The position numbers were made by a program, and so were the translations under genes. A stretch of 64,000 nt of DNA from Tannerella forsythia (GTDB taxonomy: Bacteria; Bacteroidota; Bacteroidia; Bacteroidales; Tannerellaceae): the NCBI RefSeq assembly GCF_001006485.1, contig NZ_JUET01000058.1, forward strand, positions 124,001 through 188,000, given 5' to 3'. Shown in pieces: positions 35,858 to 45,987 of this stretch; the first letter of the stretch is position 1, and each line of letters begins with the position of its first letter. Below the pieces are notes generated by a model that saw nothing but the letters and a program-made list of their open reading frames with translations, searched no databases and was not told the origin of the DNA.

Positions 35858-37582
35858 TCACAACTCCGAGGGTCGAATATCTTTTACCATTAACTGGATG
35901 GTCGTATTCCCGTTGTACGTATTCTCCTCGATGGTATAGCACAAGTCGAACGGGTTCATTGCTTTGACATAGTTGGCATGCGTACTCATCCCGAATGCGA
36001 TGGCGTGAAGCGGCCCTCCTCCTTTCCCGTCGATGATTTCCAGTTTCAGGTGTTCGAGTTCCTTCCCGACACAGCGGCTCGTTCCGTAGTCCTGCACACG
36101 CAGGGAGCAGAAGACGGGCTTTTCGTTATCCGGACCTAAAGGGTTCATCTTCTTCAGCTCGTTCACGAAACGGGGCGTGATATGTTTCAGGTCGATGACG
36201 GCATCGATGTCGATTTGCGGAGTCATCTGTTCGGGCACGATATCTTCGGCCGCCAGCTTCATGAAACGGTTCGTAAACGCCTCCAGATTCTCTTCGCGCA
36301 GTGAAAGTCCCGCGGCATAAGTATGCCCTCCGAAGCTCTCCAGCAGATCGCGGCATCCCTCGATGGCTTTATAGATATCGAATCCGACGATGGAGCGTGC
36401 TGAGCCGGTTATCAGTTCCGACGACTTCGTCAGCACAACCGACGGACGATAATACTTCTCCGTCAGACGCGAGGCGACGATTCCGATTACCCCCTTGTGC
36501 CAGTCGGGGTTATACACTACGATGCCTTTCTGAGTTTCGATGTCCTGAATTTCTTCGATGATCGCATTGGCTTCATCGGTAATCTTCTTGTCGAGTTCGC
36601 GCCGGTCGTCGTTATACTGGTCAATGCTTTCGCTTCGTTCGTTCGCCTCGTTCATATCTTTCGAGAGCAGCAATTCGACGGCCTCGCGTCCGTTCATCAT
36701 CCGTCCCGAGGCATTGATGCGTGGTCCGATCTTAAAGACGATGTCGCTGATCGTTATCTCCTTGCCGGCCAGTCCGCAGACGTTGATGATGCCTCTCAGT
36801 CCGAAGCTCGGGTTGTTGTTGAGCTGGCGCAACCCGTAGTAAGCGAGGATGCGATTTTCGCCCGTGATCGGTACGATATCGGACGCGATACTGACGGCCG
36901 TCAGTTCGAGTAAATTTTCGAGCTGTGTGAAAGGGATATCGTTGCTCTGGGCAAACGCCTGCATGAATTTGAATCCCACGCCACATCCCGAGAGATGTTC
37001 GTAGGGATACTGCGAGTCGGTACGTTTGGCATCGAGCACAGCCACGGCGGCCGGCAGTTCGTCGTCGGGCATGTGATGGTCGCAAATGATGAAATCGATG
37101 CCCCGCTCATTGGCGTAGGCCACCTTGTCGATGGCTTTGATACCACAGTCGAGCGTAATGATCAGCGAGATGCCGTTTTCGACGGCATAGTCGATGCTTT
37201 TGTACGAAACACCATAGCCCTCGTCGTACCGATCGGGAATATAAAAATCGATTGTCGACGAGTAGGGTCTCAAAAACTTGTAGACGAGCGATACAGCCGT
37301 TGTACCGTCTACATCATAATCCCCATAAATCAGAATCTTCTCTTTGTTTCCTAACGCTTTGTTGAGCCGTTTCACGGCCTTGAACATGTCGGGCATCAGA
37401 AACGGGTCATGCAAATCGTTCAGGTTCGGTTTAAAGAATTTCCGCACTTCACGGGCAGAGGCGATGCCGCGTTGCACGAGCAACAGGCAGAGGGTGGGAC
37501 TAAGTCCCAGCTCGGCAGCTAACTCGTCGCGTTTGCGTAAATCTTCTTCTGTATGGGGTCGAATACTCCATCTGTTTGTCAT
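35858..37582 (-). CDS. recJ: Single-stranded-DNA-specific exonuclease RecJ
   Basis: A 574-residue 5'-3' ssDNA exonuclease of the DHH family. Metal-binding motifs are IYGDYDVDGTTAVSLVYKFL, ITLDCG, and FIICDHHMP (DHH). The DHHA1 domain shows FGGHTYAAGLSL, and an OB-fold C-terminus is present. It works with RecQ in resecting ends or gaps, which fits the adjacent recQ gene. Confidence 0.96.
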   Translation of the reverse strand: MTNRWSIRPHTEEDLRKRDELAAELGLSPTLCLLLVQRGIASAREVRKFFKPNLNDLHDPFLMPDMFKAVKRLNKALGNKEKILIYGDYDVDGTTAVSLVYKFLRPYSSTIDFYIPDRYDEGYGVSYKSIDYAVENGISLIITLDCGIKAIDKVAYANERGIDFIICDHHMPDDELPAAVAVLDAKRTDSQYPYEHLSGCGVGFKFMQAFAQSNDIPFTQLENLLELTAVSIASDIVPITGENRILAYYGLRQLNNNPSFGLRGIINVCGLAGKEITISDIVFKIGPRINASGRMMNGREAVELLLSKDMNEANERSESIDQYNDDRRELDKKITDEANAIIEEIQDIETQKGIVVYNPDWHKGVIGIVASRLTEKYYRPSVVLTKSSELITGSARSIVGFDIYKAIEGCRDLLESFGGHTYAAGLSLREENLEAFTNRFMKLAAEDIVPEQMTPQIDIDAVIDLKHITPRFVNELKKMNPLGPDNEKPVFCSLRVQDYGTSRCVGKELEHLKLEIIDGKGGGPLHAIAFGMSTHANYVKAMNPFDLCYTIEENTYNGNTTIQLMVKDIRPSEL

Positions 37583-37812
37583 TATATATTGTTTTTATTT
37601 TTTTCAAGCATGCAGTAACAGAATGAACGATGATCGCTACATAGTGCGACAGGTTCAGAAAATTACTATTGGCTGTAAAAATACAACGAATAAATGACAT
37701 AACATGGTCATCGCCGAAAAAATAAAACGGCGCACATTTGTTTTTTGAAAAAAAAAGATTTGTTTCTCTTTTTTGCAGTCGATCGAAAAAGAAAACGAAC
37801 GTGCAAAAGAAA

Positions 37813-38301
37813 TCAGAAAAACGCTGCAATAAAGCAATAGATAAACCATCCGCAGACACCGATCTTACATATCGTACCGAGCAGAAAACCGACAAATGCG
37901 CCGAATCCGGATTTTACAGCCTCTCTGATATGGCGTCGTCCCAACAACAGTTCACCCGCTATCGCCCCGACGAAAGGGCCGATCAAAATGCCCCACGGAG
38001 GAAAGAAGAAAACACCCGCTAACGTACCTACAACACATCCCCAATTGCCCCATCGGCTTCCATTCCATTTTTTCACGCCCCAGATCGGCAGTAAATAGTC
38101 GAAAGCTATGGTGAGCAATACCAGCATAAACCAGACAATCAGCTGTGTGGTGGTAAATTCTACGCGTTCGGTAAAGTGCAGCAGAAGCAATCCTCCGTAC
38201 GAGAGTGGTGGTCCGGGCAACACGGGGAGTAGACTGCCAATCAGTCCTCCCAACAAGCAAACGGCTCCGAGGATGATTAACACAATCTCTAATACCATCA
38301 T
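37813..38301 (-). CDS. DUF456-family membrane protein
   Basis: A 162-residue, strongly hydrophobic protein with about four or five membrane helices and Gly-rich loops (GSLLPVLPGPPLSYGGLLLL, FFPPWGILIGPFVGAIAGEL). The pattern matches DUF456 proteins, which are small inner-membrane proteins of unknown role. It starts 51 bp after fmt ends. The 230 bp between it and recJ contain only AT-rich sequence. Confidence 0.85.
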   Translation of the reverse strand: MMVLEIVLIILGAVCLLGGLIGSLLPVLPGPPLSYGGLLLLHFTERVEFTTTQLIVWFMLVLLTIAFDYLLPIWGVKKWNGSRWGNWGCVVGTLAGVFFFPPWGILIGPFVGAIAGELLLGRRHIREAVKSGFGAFVGFLLGTICKIGVCGWFIYCFIAAFF

Positions 38302-38352
38302 AATCTTTTGTATTGAAGGGTTGGACGAAACAACGACAGATTTGTCAACGGC

Positions 38353-39330
38353 CTATTCCACCCTCGTGTCCGAAAGTGCGATTCCGTTCAGAAAATCGCT
38401 CGCCGCCATCCGTTTTTTGCCGGCTAACTGTACTTCTTTGACGCGGATAAACCCGTCTTCGGCGGCAATATCGAGGTGTTTTTTACTGTCGGTACGGATC
38501 GTTCCGGCTGCGAGCCGATGGTTTTCCATCCTCTTCTCGGTCGCAAACAGTTTCAGTACGGAGCGACGGCCGTCAGGCAAGACGAGCTCAGTCCATGCTG
38601 CGGGATAGGGGGAGAGGCCGCGAACAAAGTCATACACCTTAGCCACAGGCTGCTTCCAATTTATGCGACACGTATCTTTAAAAATCTTCGGGGCGGGGCG
38701 CAGCTCTTCTTCGTCGGTACAAAGCGTCTCCTGCGGTCTGGTTTCGATCGTGCCGCCGGCTTCGATCAGCAGATCAACCGTTTCAATCACCAACTGTGCT
38801 CCGGCGTCCATAAGCGCATCGTGCAGGCGTCCGGCATCGTCGGTTTCGGCCACGGGCAGTCGGCGACGACGGATGATGTGTCCGGTATCGATCTCGTGCT
38901 TAAGGAAGAAAGTCGTCACTCCCGTTTCCTTCTCGCCGTTGATAATCGCCCAGTTGATGGGTGCCGCTCCGCGATATTGCGGCAAGAGTGAGGCATGCAG
39001 GTTGAACGTGCCCCGGGGCGGCATCGCCCAAACCGCCTCGGGCAGCATCCGGAAGGCGACGACGATCTGCAAGTCGGCCCGCAGAGCACGCAACTCGCGG
39101 ATGAACCGCTCGTCTTTGAGGTTTTCGGGCTGCAAGACAGGAAACCCCTGCGAAAGGGCATATTGCTTGACGGCCGAAGCCTGAAGCACACTGCCATGGC
39201 GTCCTACCGGTTTATCGGGCATGGTGACGACTCCCACAACGCGGTAGCCGCCCTCGACAAGGGCACGCAGACTGGCTACAGCAAACTCGGGCGTACCCAT
39301 AAATACTATTCTCAGGTCGTTTTTTTCCAT
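38353..39330 (-). CDS. fmt: Methionyl-tRNA formyltransferase
   Basis: 325 residues from the ATG at 39330 (MEKNDLRIVFMGTPEFAVAS); upstream codons in the open frame are basic and not conserved. It formylates initiator Met-tRNA with 10-formyl-tetrahydrofolate. Catalytic region: FNLHASLLPQYRGAAPINWA with the Asn-His pair, then HEIDTGHI with the Asp. The C-terminal tRNA-binding domain follows (NWKQPVAKVYDFVRGLSPYP). Confidence 0.96.
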   Translation of the reverse strand: MEKNDLRIVFMGTPEFAVASLRALVEGGYRVVGVVTMPDKPVGRHGSVLQASAVKQYALSQGFPVLQPENLKDERFIRELRALRADLQIVVAFRMLPEAVWAMPPRGTFNLHASLLPQYRGAAPINWAIINGEKETGVTTFFLKHEIDTGHIIRRRRLPVAETDDAGRLHDALMDAGAQLVIETVDLLIEAGGTIETRPQETLCTDEEELRPAPKIFKDTCRINWKQPVAKVYDFVRGLSPYPAAWTELVLPDGRRSVLKLFATEKRMENHRLAAGTIRTDSKKHLDIAAEDGFIRVKEVQLAGKKRMAASDFLNGIALSDTRVE

Positions 39331-39399
39331 ACGTTTTCTTTTTATCCGACGACGCAAATGTACGCGATAATTTTTAATCGCAGATTCCGCAATAGAAGA

Positions 39400-39740
39400 A
39401 ATAAGAATGGAGGGGGGGGGAGGGGTTTAGGTGTTGAATTGTTTGCTGAACGCTGACTAACTGAATGCTGAACGCTGACGATTATGTCAGGCCTTCAGCC
39501 CTCTGAACAAGGTATGGGCATTACGAACGCCGCCTTTGTCATTCCGAACACCGTGAGGAATCTCGCCCCGGAAAAGGAGAGAGATTCATCGCTTCGCTCT
39601 GAATGACAAATGTCAGAACGCGAATTTCGCAAATGTTGTTCCGGCGGGCGAACACAAGGTTCGCCCGCTACGCGGCATTTCGTTCGGTAGCCTAATACCG
39701 TTCCGTCCGGTAGCCTAATGTCGATTCATTCGACAGCCTG
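39400..39740. repeat. Repeat-rich intergenic region
   Basis: Starting from the fmt start there are about 490 bp without a gene. Visible are a G-tract at about 39409-39426; a 14-bp tandem motif TGCTGAACGCTGAC near 39444 and 39467; and an inverted repeat at 39535-39610 (TTTGTCATTC pairing with GAATGACAAA, and GAATCTC with GAGATTC). Three degenerate ~23-bp units built on the motif GGTAGCCTAAT follow at about 39680-39740. The inverted repeat resembles a dispersed intergenic element seen in many Bacteroidetes genomes. Confidence 0.65.
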
Positions 39741-39824
39741 CTCCATCAAAAAAAGGGGGCTTCCCTGTCCGGTTTCGCCCCCCTCTCTTCTTCCTGATCT
39801 GTCGGACGGTTCACTTCTTCCGGA

Positions 39825-41885
39825 TTACCGAATCAGATCGACACTTCGGCGGATGAAGCGGCTCAACGCTTCCCCTTTGAGCAATCCGTTGCCGAGCAGG
39901 GCAAGGTCGATCAGTTGGCCGATGATCGGATTGCCGGCGGCATATTCGGCCAGAATGGCATTCTGTTGTCCGCGTAACTCGGTAAGTTTCCGGTTCGTAT
40001 TCGTCAAGTCCTCTTTTTCGGAAGCCGTAATTTCGTCCTCTTTCTTTTTGTTTTGCGCTTCACGCAAGTCGCTTTGTCGGGCTTCCCATCCCTTGATATC
40101 GTTCCGAACAGGCTGTAACTTTTCGGCACATGCCTTTTCTTCGTCGGCCAGTACGGACTGAATCAGGGCATGATCGGTGTTGAGTACGAGGTTGTAACTG
40201 TCGGGCATCTCTCCGTAGAACGACATGCCGGGCTGCATAGCCGACATTTCGCGCATCCGTCGCATGTATTCGCTTTGCGTAAGCATCACCGGGTTAGCGC
40301 TCTGACCTAAGGCCTCGAACGAGACGGTAAATTCAACCTTGTCGATCCCGGGCAACTGGCTTGTGAAGATTTCCTGCAACGCCTCCTTCTGGCGGTCGTC
40401 GAGGTGAACCGTGTTGCCGTCGGTTTTACGGATCAGGCGGTCGATCGTATCACTGTCGACGCGCACGAATCTCGTTTTCTCGAGCTTCTGTTCCAACTGA
40501 CTGATGGCATGCACATCCAACTGTCCGTCCATAACCAGCACGCTGTAACCTTTATCTTTAGCTGCCTGAATGTAGCTGTACTGATCGTTCGGATTCGTGG
40601 TGTAGAGATACGTCAGGAAGCCTTCCTTATCAGTCTGGTTTTCCTTGATCAACTGCTGATATTCGTCGTGCGTATAATATTGGTCGTCTACGTCTTTGTA
40701 CAATGCGAATTTGGCGGCGCGTTCGTAGAATTTCTCGTCGCTGAGCATGCCGTACTGGATAAAGAGCTTGAGGCTGTCCCATTTCTCTTCGTACTGCGGA
40801 CGGTCGTTCTTGAAGATTTCTTCGAGACGGTCGGCCACTTTCTTGGTGATATGCGCCGATATCTTCTTCACGTTCTGGTCGCTTTGCAGGTACGAACGCG
40901 AGACGTTGAGCGGGATATCGGGCGAGTCGAGCACGCCGTGAAGCAGGGTCAGGAACTCGGGCACGATGCCTTCGACCGAGTCGGTGACAAACACCTGATT
41001 GCAATATAGCTGAATTTTGTTTCGATGCAGGTCGATGTTGCTTTTGATGCGCGGGAAATAGAGGATTCCCGTCAGATTGAACGGATAATCCACATTCAGG
41101 TGAATCCAGAAGAGCGGTTCGTCGCTCATCGGATAAAGCTCCCGGTAAAACGTCCGGTAATCTTCCTCTTTCAATTCTGAGGGTTTGCGTATCCATGCCG
41201 GCTGAGTTTCGTTGACGACTTGATCCTCGTCCGTGTCGACGTATTGACCGTCTTTCCATTCCTGCTTCTTTCCGAAGACGATGGGGACGGGCAGATAACG
41301 GCAATATTTGTTCAGCAGCGAGGTGATCTTGCTCTTCTCGAGAAATTCCTTGTTTTCGTCGTCGACAAATAAGATAATGTCTGTGCCGCGATCGTCTTTT
41401 GTCGTTTCCGTCATCTGATATTCGGGCGATCCTTCGCAGCTCCACTTCATCGCGACAGCGCCGTCTTTATACGACTTGGTAACGATCTCGACCTTCTTGG
41501 CTACCATGAACGACGAATAGAATCCCAGTCCGAAGTGTCCGATGATGGCAGACGCATTGTTCTGATACTTCTGCACGAACTCTTCGGCGCCGGAAAACGC
41601 GATCTGGTTGATGTACCGTTCGATCTCTTCGGCCGTCATGCCGATTCCGCGGTCGGAGACGATGAGCTTGCCGTCTTCGATACGGATGCGCACGGACAAG
41701 TCGCCCAGTTCGCCTTTGAAATCGCCGACCGACGATAAGGTCTTCAGCTTTTGTGTCGCGTCGATTGCGTTAGACACCAGCTCGCGGAGAAAAATCTCAT
41801 GGTCGCTGTACAAAAATTTCTTGATAACGGGAAAGATGTTTTCGCTTGTAACACCGATATTTCCCTTGGTTTCGTGATTTGCCAT
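39825..41885 (-). CDS. htpG: Chaperone HtpG (bacterial Hsp90)
   Basis: A 686-residue ATP-dependent chaperone. The GHKL ATPase domain shows LRELVSNAIDATQKL (catalytic Glu and Asn), VSDRGIGMTAEEIERYINQI and IGHFGLGFYSSFMVA (ATP lid). The middle domain has SRSYLQSDQNVKKISAHI with the conserved Arg. The C-terminal dimerisation region is Lys/Glu-rich. It is 119 bp downstream of clpC, beyond a terminator, so it probably has its own promoter. Confidence 0.97.
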   Translation of the reverse strand: MANHETKGNIGVTSENIFPVIKKFLYSDHEIFLRELVSNAIDATQKLKTLSSVGDFKGELGDLSVRIRIEDGKLIVSDRGIGMTAEEIERYINQIAFSGAEEFVQKYQNNASAIIGHFGLGFYSSFMVAKKVEIVTKSYKDGAVAMKWSCEGSPEYQMTETTKDDRGTDIILFVDDENKEFLEKSKITSLLNKYCRYLPVPIVFGKKQEWKDGQYVDTDEDQVVNETQPAWIRKPSELKEEDYRTFYRELYPMSDEPLFWIHLNVDYPFNLTGILYFPRIKSNIDLHRNKIQLYCNQVFVTDSVEGIVPEFLTLLHGVLDSPDIPLNVSRSYLQSDQNVKKISAHITKKVADRLEEIFKNDRPQYEEKWDSLKLFIQYGMLSDEKFYERAAKFALYKDVDDQYYTHDEYQQLIKENQTDKEGFLTYLYTTNPNDQYSYIQAAKDKGYSVLVMDGQLDVHAISQLEQKLEKTRFVRVDSDTIDRLIRKTDGNTVHLDDRQKEALQEIFTSQLPGIDKVEFTVSFEALGQSANPVMLTQSEYMRRMREMSAMQPGMSFYGEMPDSYNLVLNTDHALIQSVLADEEKACAEKLQPVRNDIKGWEARQSDLREAQNKKKEDEITASEKEDLTNTNRKLTELRGQQNAILAEYAAGNPIIGQLIDLALLGNGLLKGEALSRFIRRSVDLIR

Positions 41886-41936
41886 ATTGTTTATTTTCGT
41901 TTTTTTATTGTTTTCTCTATAGTCTCTTGTCCGGAC

Positions 41937-41968
41937 AAAAAAAATGCCAGACCCTTCATGTCCGACAT
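41937..41968 (-). terminator. Rho-independent terminator after clpC
   Basis: On the minus strand, ATGTCGGAC pairs with GTCTGGCAT (9 bp with two G-U pairs, 7-nt loop). It is followed by a run of eight T residues. Confidence 0.8.
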
Positions 41969-42004
41969 TTTGTCTGTCTACTTATACGCAACGCCGATCG
42001 TGCT

Positions 42005-44569
42005 TCACGCCTTTTTGATTTCGTGTGTCATTTTGTCGGTTGCCTGATCATACCCGATTACGATCGTATCACCCGGCGTCACATCTTCCTGCAGAAGGAT
42101 GCCGGCCATCTCGTCTTCGATATATTTCTGGATCGAGCGTTTCAGTGGCCGTGCACCGAACTGGACATCATAGCCTTTCGAGGTGATGTATTCCTTCGCT
42201 TCGTCCGTAATTTCCAGACGGTAGCCGAGCTCGTCGATCCGTCGATAGACTTCTTTCAGTTCGATGTCAATAATCCGGTGAATCGAGGTTTTGTCCAGCG
42301 GATCGAACATGACAATATCGTCGATACGGTTCAGAAATTCGGGTGCGAACGACTTTTCCAGCGCTTTACGAATCACGCCGCGCGAATAATCTTTGTCCAT
42401 CAGCCCCTGTCGCTGCGGATGGAAGCCGATGCCCCGTCCGAAGTCTTTTAACTGGCGCGTCCCGATATTGGATGTCATGATCAGAATCGTATTTTTGAAG
42501 TCAATGCGGCGTCCGAGGCTGTCGGTCAGCCGTCCCTCGTCGAGCACCTGAAGCAAGAGGTTGAACACGTCGGGGTGCGCTTTCTCGATCTCGTCGAGCA
42601 GCACAACGGAATAGGGTTTGCGACGCACCTTTTCGGTCAGCTGTCCGCCTTCTTCATAGCCGACGTATCCCGGAGGTGCTCCGATAAGACGCGAGACGGC
42701 GAACTTTTCAAGGTACTCGCTCATGTCGATTCGGATCAGCGCATCGGGTGTGTCGAACAGGAACTCGGCCAGTTTTTTGGCCAGATGCGTTTTGCCTACT
42801 CCCGTAGGTCCTAAGAACATGAAGGTGCCGATGGGTTTGTTCGGGTCTTTCAGTCCGACGCGGTTACGCTGAATGGCTTTAACGATCTTTTCTACGGCTT
42901 CATCTTGCCCGATGATCTTTTCCTTGAGCAGTGCCCCCATGTCACGCAGTCGTATGTTTTCCGTCTGTGCAATACGTTGCACGGGTACTCCCGACATCAT
43001 CGCCACCACCTCCGCCACTTGCTCGGCATCGACCGTCTCGCGATGTTCCTGCATCTCTTCTTCCCATTTATGCTTGGCCGCTTCCAGTTCGATGATGTAT
43101 TGCCGTTCGGTATCGCGATGGCTTGCCGCCAGCTCAAAATTCTGCGATTTCACAGCCGCTAGTTTGTCATTTCGGGTCGCTTCGATCTTCGCTTCCAGCT
43201 CTTCGATATGCCGGGGTACGACAATGGTCGAGATATGCACGCGTGATCCGGCCTCGTCCAGTGCATCGATGGCCTTGTCGGGGAGATTGCGGTCGCTGAT
43301 GTAGCGTTCCGTCAGTTTGACACATGCTTCAAGCGCCGCATCGGTATAGATCATATGATGATGTTCTTCATACCGTTCCTTGATATTTTTGAGAATCTGC
43401 AAGGTTTCTTCGGGGGTGGTCGGGTCGACGAGCACCTTCTGGAAACGGCGTTCCAATGCTCCGTCCTTCTCGATGTTCTTCCGATACTCATCGAGTGTCG
43501 TAGCGCCGATACATTGCAGCTCACCCCGTGCCAGTGCAGGCTTAAGCATATTGGCGGCATCCATTGAGCCCGAAGCCGAACCGGCCCCGACAAGCGTGTG
43601 GATTTCGTCGATGAACAGGATAATATTCGGATTTTTTGTCAGCTCGTTCAAAACAGCCTTGATACGTTCTTCGAACTGCCCACGATACTTCGTTCCGGCC
43701 ACGATGGAGGCCATGTCGAGGCTGATCACTCTTTTATCGAACAGGATGCGCGACACCTTGCGCTGAACGATACGCTGTGCCAGCCCTTCGACAATCGCCG
43801 ATTTCCCGACGCCCGGCTCGCCGATCAGCACGGGATTGTTCTTCTTCCGACGGCTCAGAATCTGTGCCAGCCGTTCAATCTCCTTCTCGCGTCCAACGAT
43901 CGGGTCCAACTTCCCTTCGGCAGCCGCCCGCGTCATGTCCGAGCCGAAATTATCGAGCACCGGCGTATCGTTCGACACTTTCTGCGAAGTGCCGGCTGCG
44001 CCGCGCACCATGCCTCCCGGTGTCGACTGCCCCGAGGAAGACGAAGAATACGACGATGAAAAGGCATCGTCTTCTTCCTCATCATCGTCGGTAAACCCGT
44101 CGCGAACTTCTTCGATCTCCGCGATATCGATATCGGATTCACCGCTCACGCGACCGTAGACGGCGTGATAATCAATACCCGTTCGTCCCAAAATCTGTGC
44201 CGCCGTATTAAACTCCTCTTTCAGGAGTGCCAGCAGCAGGTGTTCGGTTCGCGTACGTTCGCTTTTAAAGATCCGGGCTTCGAGCATGCTCATGCGCAAT
44301 ACACGTTCGGTACTTTTGCTGATGGTAATATCATTGAGTGGCATTTCGCCCGTTTCATACGTATTTCGTATTTCGTGTTCGATCTCTTTTTTGATCTGTG
44401 TCAAGTCCGCATTCATCTCCTGAAGAATGGTTACGGCGTTCCCATTGCCTTCGCGCAGCAGGCCCAGCATCAAATGCTCCGGACCAATGTAGCTGTTCTG
44501 TAAACGAGCAGCCTCTTCGCGACTGTATTCAATCACGTCGATCACTTTTTTTGAATAATTGTTCTTCAT
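42005..44569 (-). CDS. clpC: ATP-dependent Clp protease ATP-binding subunit ClpC
   Basis: 854 residues from the ATG at 44569 ([20 protein letters not shown]). The order is twin N-domain repeats to about 150, a Ser/Gly-rich linker at about 165-190 ([11 protein letters not shown]), the first AAA+ module ([17 protein letters not shown]), a UVR-like coiled coil ([20 protein letters not shown]), and the second AAA+ module ([17 protein letters not shown]). It unfolds substrates for ClpP. An open frame extends 51 bp upstream of this ATG without conserved sequence. Confidence 0.96.
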   Translation of the reverse strand: MKNNYSKKVIDVIEYSREEAARLQNSYIGPEHLMLGLLREGNGNAVTILQEMNADLTQIKKEIEHEIRNTYETGEMPLNDITISKSTERVLRMSMLEARIFKSERTRTEHLLLALLKEEFNTAAQILGRTGIDYHAVYGRVSGESDIDIAEIEEVRDGFTDDDEEEDDAFSSSYSSSSSGQSTPGGMVRGAAGTSQKVSNDTPVLDNFGSDMTRAAAEGKLDPIVGREKEIERLAQILSRRKKNNPVLIGEPGVGKSAIVEGLAQRIVQRKVSRILFDKRVISLDMASIVAGTKYRGQFEERIKAVLNELTKNPNIILFIDEIHTLVGAGSASGSMDAANMLKPALARGELQCIGATTLDEYRKNIEKDGALERRFQKVLVDPTTPEETLQILKNIKERYEEHHHMIYTDAALEACVKLTERYISDRNLPDKAIDALDEAGSRVHISTIVVPRHIEELEAKIEATRNDKLAAVKSQNFELAASHRDTERQYIIELEAAKHKWEEEMQEHRETVDAEQVAEVVAMMSGVPVQRIAQTENIRLRDMGALLKEKIIGQDEAVEKIVKAIQRNRVGLKDPNKPIGTFMFLGPTGVGKTHLAKKLAEFLFDTPDALIRIDMSEYLEKFAVSRLIGAPPGYVGYEEGGQLTEKVRRKPYSVVLLDEIEKAHPDVFNLLLQVLDEGRLTDSLGRRIDFKNTILIMTSNIGTRQLKDFGRGIGFHPQRQGLMDKDYSRGVIRKALEKSFAPEFLNRIDDIVMFDPLDKTSIHRIIDIELKEVYRRIDELGYRLEITDEAKEYITSKGYDVQFGARPLKRSIQKYIEDEMAGILLQEDVTPGDTIVIGYDQATDKMTHEIKKA

Positions 44570-44590
44570 ACTTCTCATGCTTCGTCTGTG

Positions 44591-44598
44591 CAAAGTTA
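44591..44598 (-). promoter_or_regulatory. -7 element of clpC
   Basis: TAACTTTG on the minus strand, 21 bp upstream of the chosen clpC ATG, supports that start over the longer frame. Confidence 0.5.
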
Positions 44599-44715
44599 GT
44601 AATATCTCCCAATATGTCATACAAATTTTATGCCAAAACTCAACTCGGCCTCCAACAGGGTGAAGCCAGCTGGGCGAAAAAAATTTTTTTCGTTCGGAAG
44701 AAGAAGAGATTCCTG

Positions 44716-45987
44716 CTATGCATGCTTACGCACAAGCACCTTGTCGATGCGGGCACGATCCATATCGACAATCTCAAAGTCGAAACACTGCCAACTGAAC
44801 GTCTCGCCCGTTTTGGGAACATGCTCGAGCAGCTCAAGAATCAACCCGCTGAGGGTATTGTAGTCATAGTCGGCATAGAGGTCGGCCATGTCAAAGTATT
44901 CGAGGAAGTTATAGAACGAATACTGCCCGTCCACGAGCCATCCGTTACCTCCGGTACGTTCTCTGATTTCAGGTTCTTCGTCGACGTCGGGTAGCTCGCC
45001 GATCAGCGCTTCGACGATATCCTTAAGGGTAACAATTCCCTGAATGCCGCCGAACTCATCAGTAACCAAACCATACTTAACCCGCGCACCTTTAAACTGT
45101 TCGAGTGTGTTATAGACGCTCTGGTTTTCGGGCACGAAGTGAGCGGGACGCAACACCTCCGAGAGCGAAAAGCCGGGCCGATCAATCTTCCCGAACAAGT
45201 CTTTGAGGAACACCACCCCGATAATGTTGTCAAATTTTCCGGCAGCTACGGGATAGACATTAAAGAGATGGTCTTTCACGGTCTGACGGATCGTATCGAG
45301 AGGCTCTTCGGTATTGAGCCAGATAAGTTCGCTGCGATGGGTCATGATCGAACCGACGTCACGGTCGCCCAACGTAAATACGCGCTCTACGATGTCTTGC
45401 TCCACATCCTGCACCTCGCCGCTGTCGAACCCCTCACGAACGATGGCTTTTATCTCATCTTCGGTCACTTTGTTTTCTTCGGGGCGATTCAGGCCGAAAA
45501 GGATCATCAGTCCGCGTGTGCTTTTGGAGAGCATCCATACAACGGGCGATGCGATCTTCGACAGCATATTCATCGGTCGGGCAACGAGCTTGGCCGCCTG
45601 TTCGGCAAAGTTCATACCGATACGTTTGGGCAGCAACTCGCCCAATACCAGCGTGAGGTATGTCACAAGTACGACAATCGTCAGTTTTGAGATCGCCAAC
45701 GCATACGGTGCAAGCACCGGCATGCTTTTCAGCACCCTTGCCAGGTCGGCAGCAAAGGCCTCACCCGAAAAAAGCCCCGTTAAAATGCCGACGAGCGTAA
45801 TACCGATCTGAATGGTCGACAGAAACTTATCCGGGTTATGCGCCAATTCGAGAGCCGTCTGAGCCGACTTTTTTCCTTTACGAGCCTCCGATTCAAGACG
45901 CGCCTTACGCGCCGAAACGAGTGCGATTTCGGCCAGAGAGAGGCAACCGTTCAGTAAAATAAGTCCCAAAATGACGACTATTTCCAT
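44716..45987 (-). CDS. CNNM/CBS-domain membrane protein (hemolysin C/CorC family)
   Basis: A 423-residue protein. An N-terminal DUF21/CNNM domain with about four membrane helices (VVILGLILLNGCLSLAEIAL, LVTYLTLVLGELLPKRIG) is followed by a CBS pair at about 205-330 (VGSIMTHRSELIWLNTEEPL, GLVTDEFGGIQGIVTLKDIV). A C-terminal CorC/HlyC domain ends the protein. Family members are implicated in magnesium or cobalt homeostasis. In Bacteroidetes a related protein, GldE, is linked to gliding, but nothing here shows gliding. It overlaps sdaA by 10 bp. Confidence 0.9.
   Translation of the reverse strand: MEIVVILGLILLNGCLSLAEIALVSARKARLESEARKGKKSAQTALELAHNPDKFLSTIQIGITLVGILTGLFSGEAFAADLARVLKSMPVLAPYALAISKLTIVVLVTYLTLVLGELLPKRIGMNFAEQAAKLVARPMNMLSKIASPVVWMLSKSTRGLMILFGLNRPEENKVTEDEIKAIVREGFDSGEVQDVEQDIVERVFTLGDRDVGSIMTHRSELIWLNTEEPLDTIRQTVKDHLFNVYPVAAGKFDNIIGVVFLKDLFGKIDRPGFSLSEVLRPAHFVPENQSVYNTLEQFKGARVKYGLVTDEFGGIQGIVTLKDIVEALIGELPDVDEEPEIRERTGGNGWLVDGQYSFYNFLEYFDMADLYADYDYNTLSGLILELLEHVPKTGETFSWQCFDFEIVDMDRARIDKVLVRKHA

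Noticed and set aside
39444-39481. Tandem GAACGCTGAC repeats as a CRISPR array
   Set aside because: There are only two copies with almost no spacer and no cas genes.
43836-44159. Plus-strand ORFs opposite clpC around the Ser-rich linker
   Set aside because: They are shadow frames of the low-complexity linker and adjacent conserved clpC sequence.
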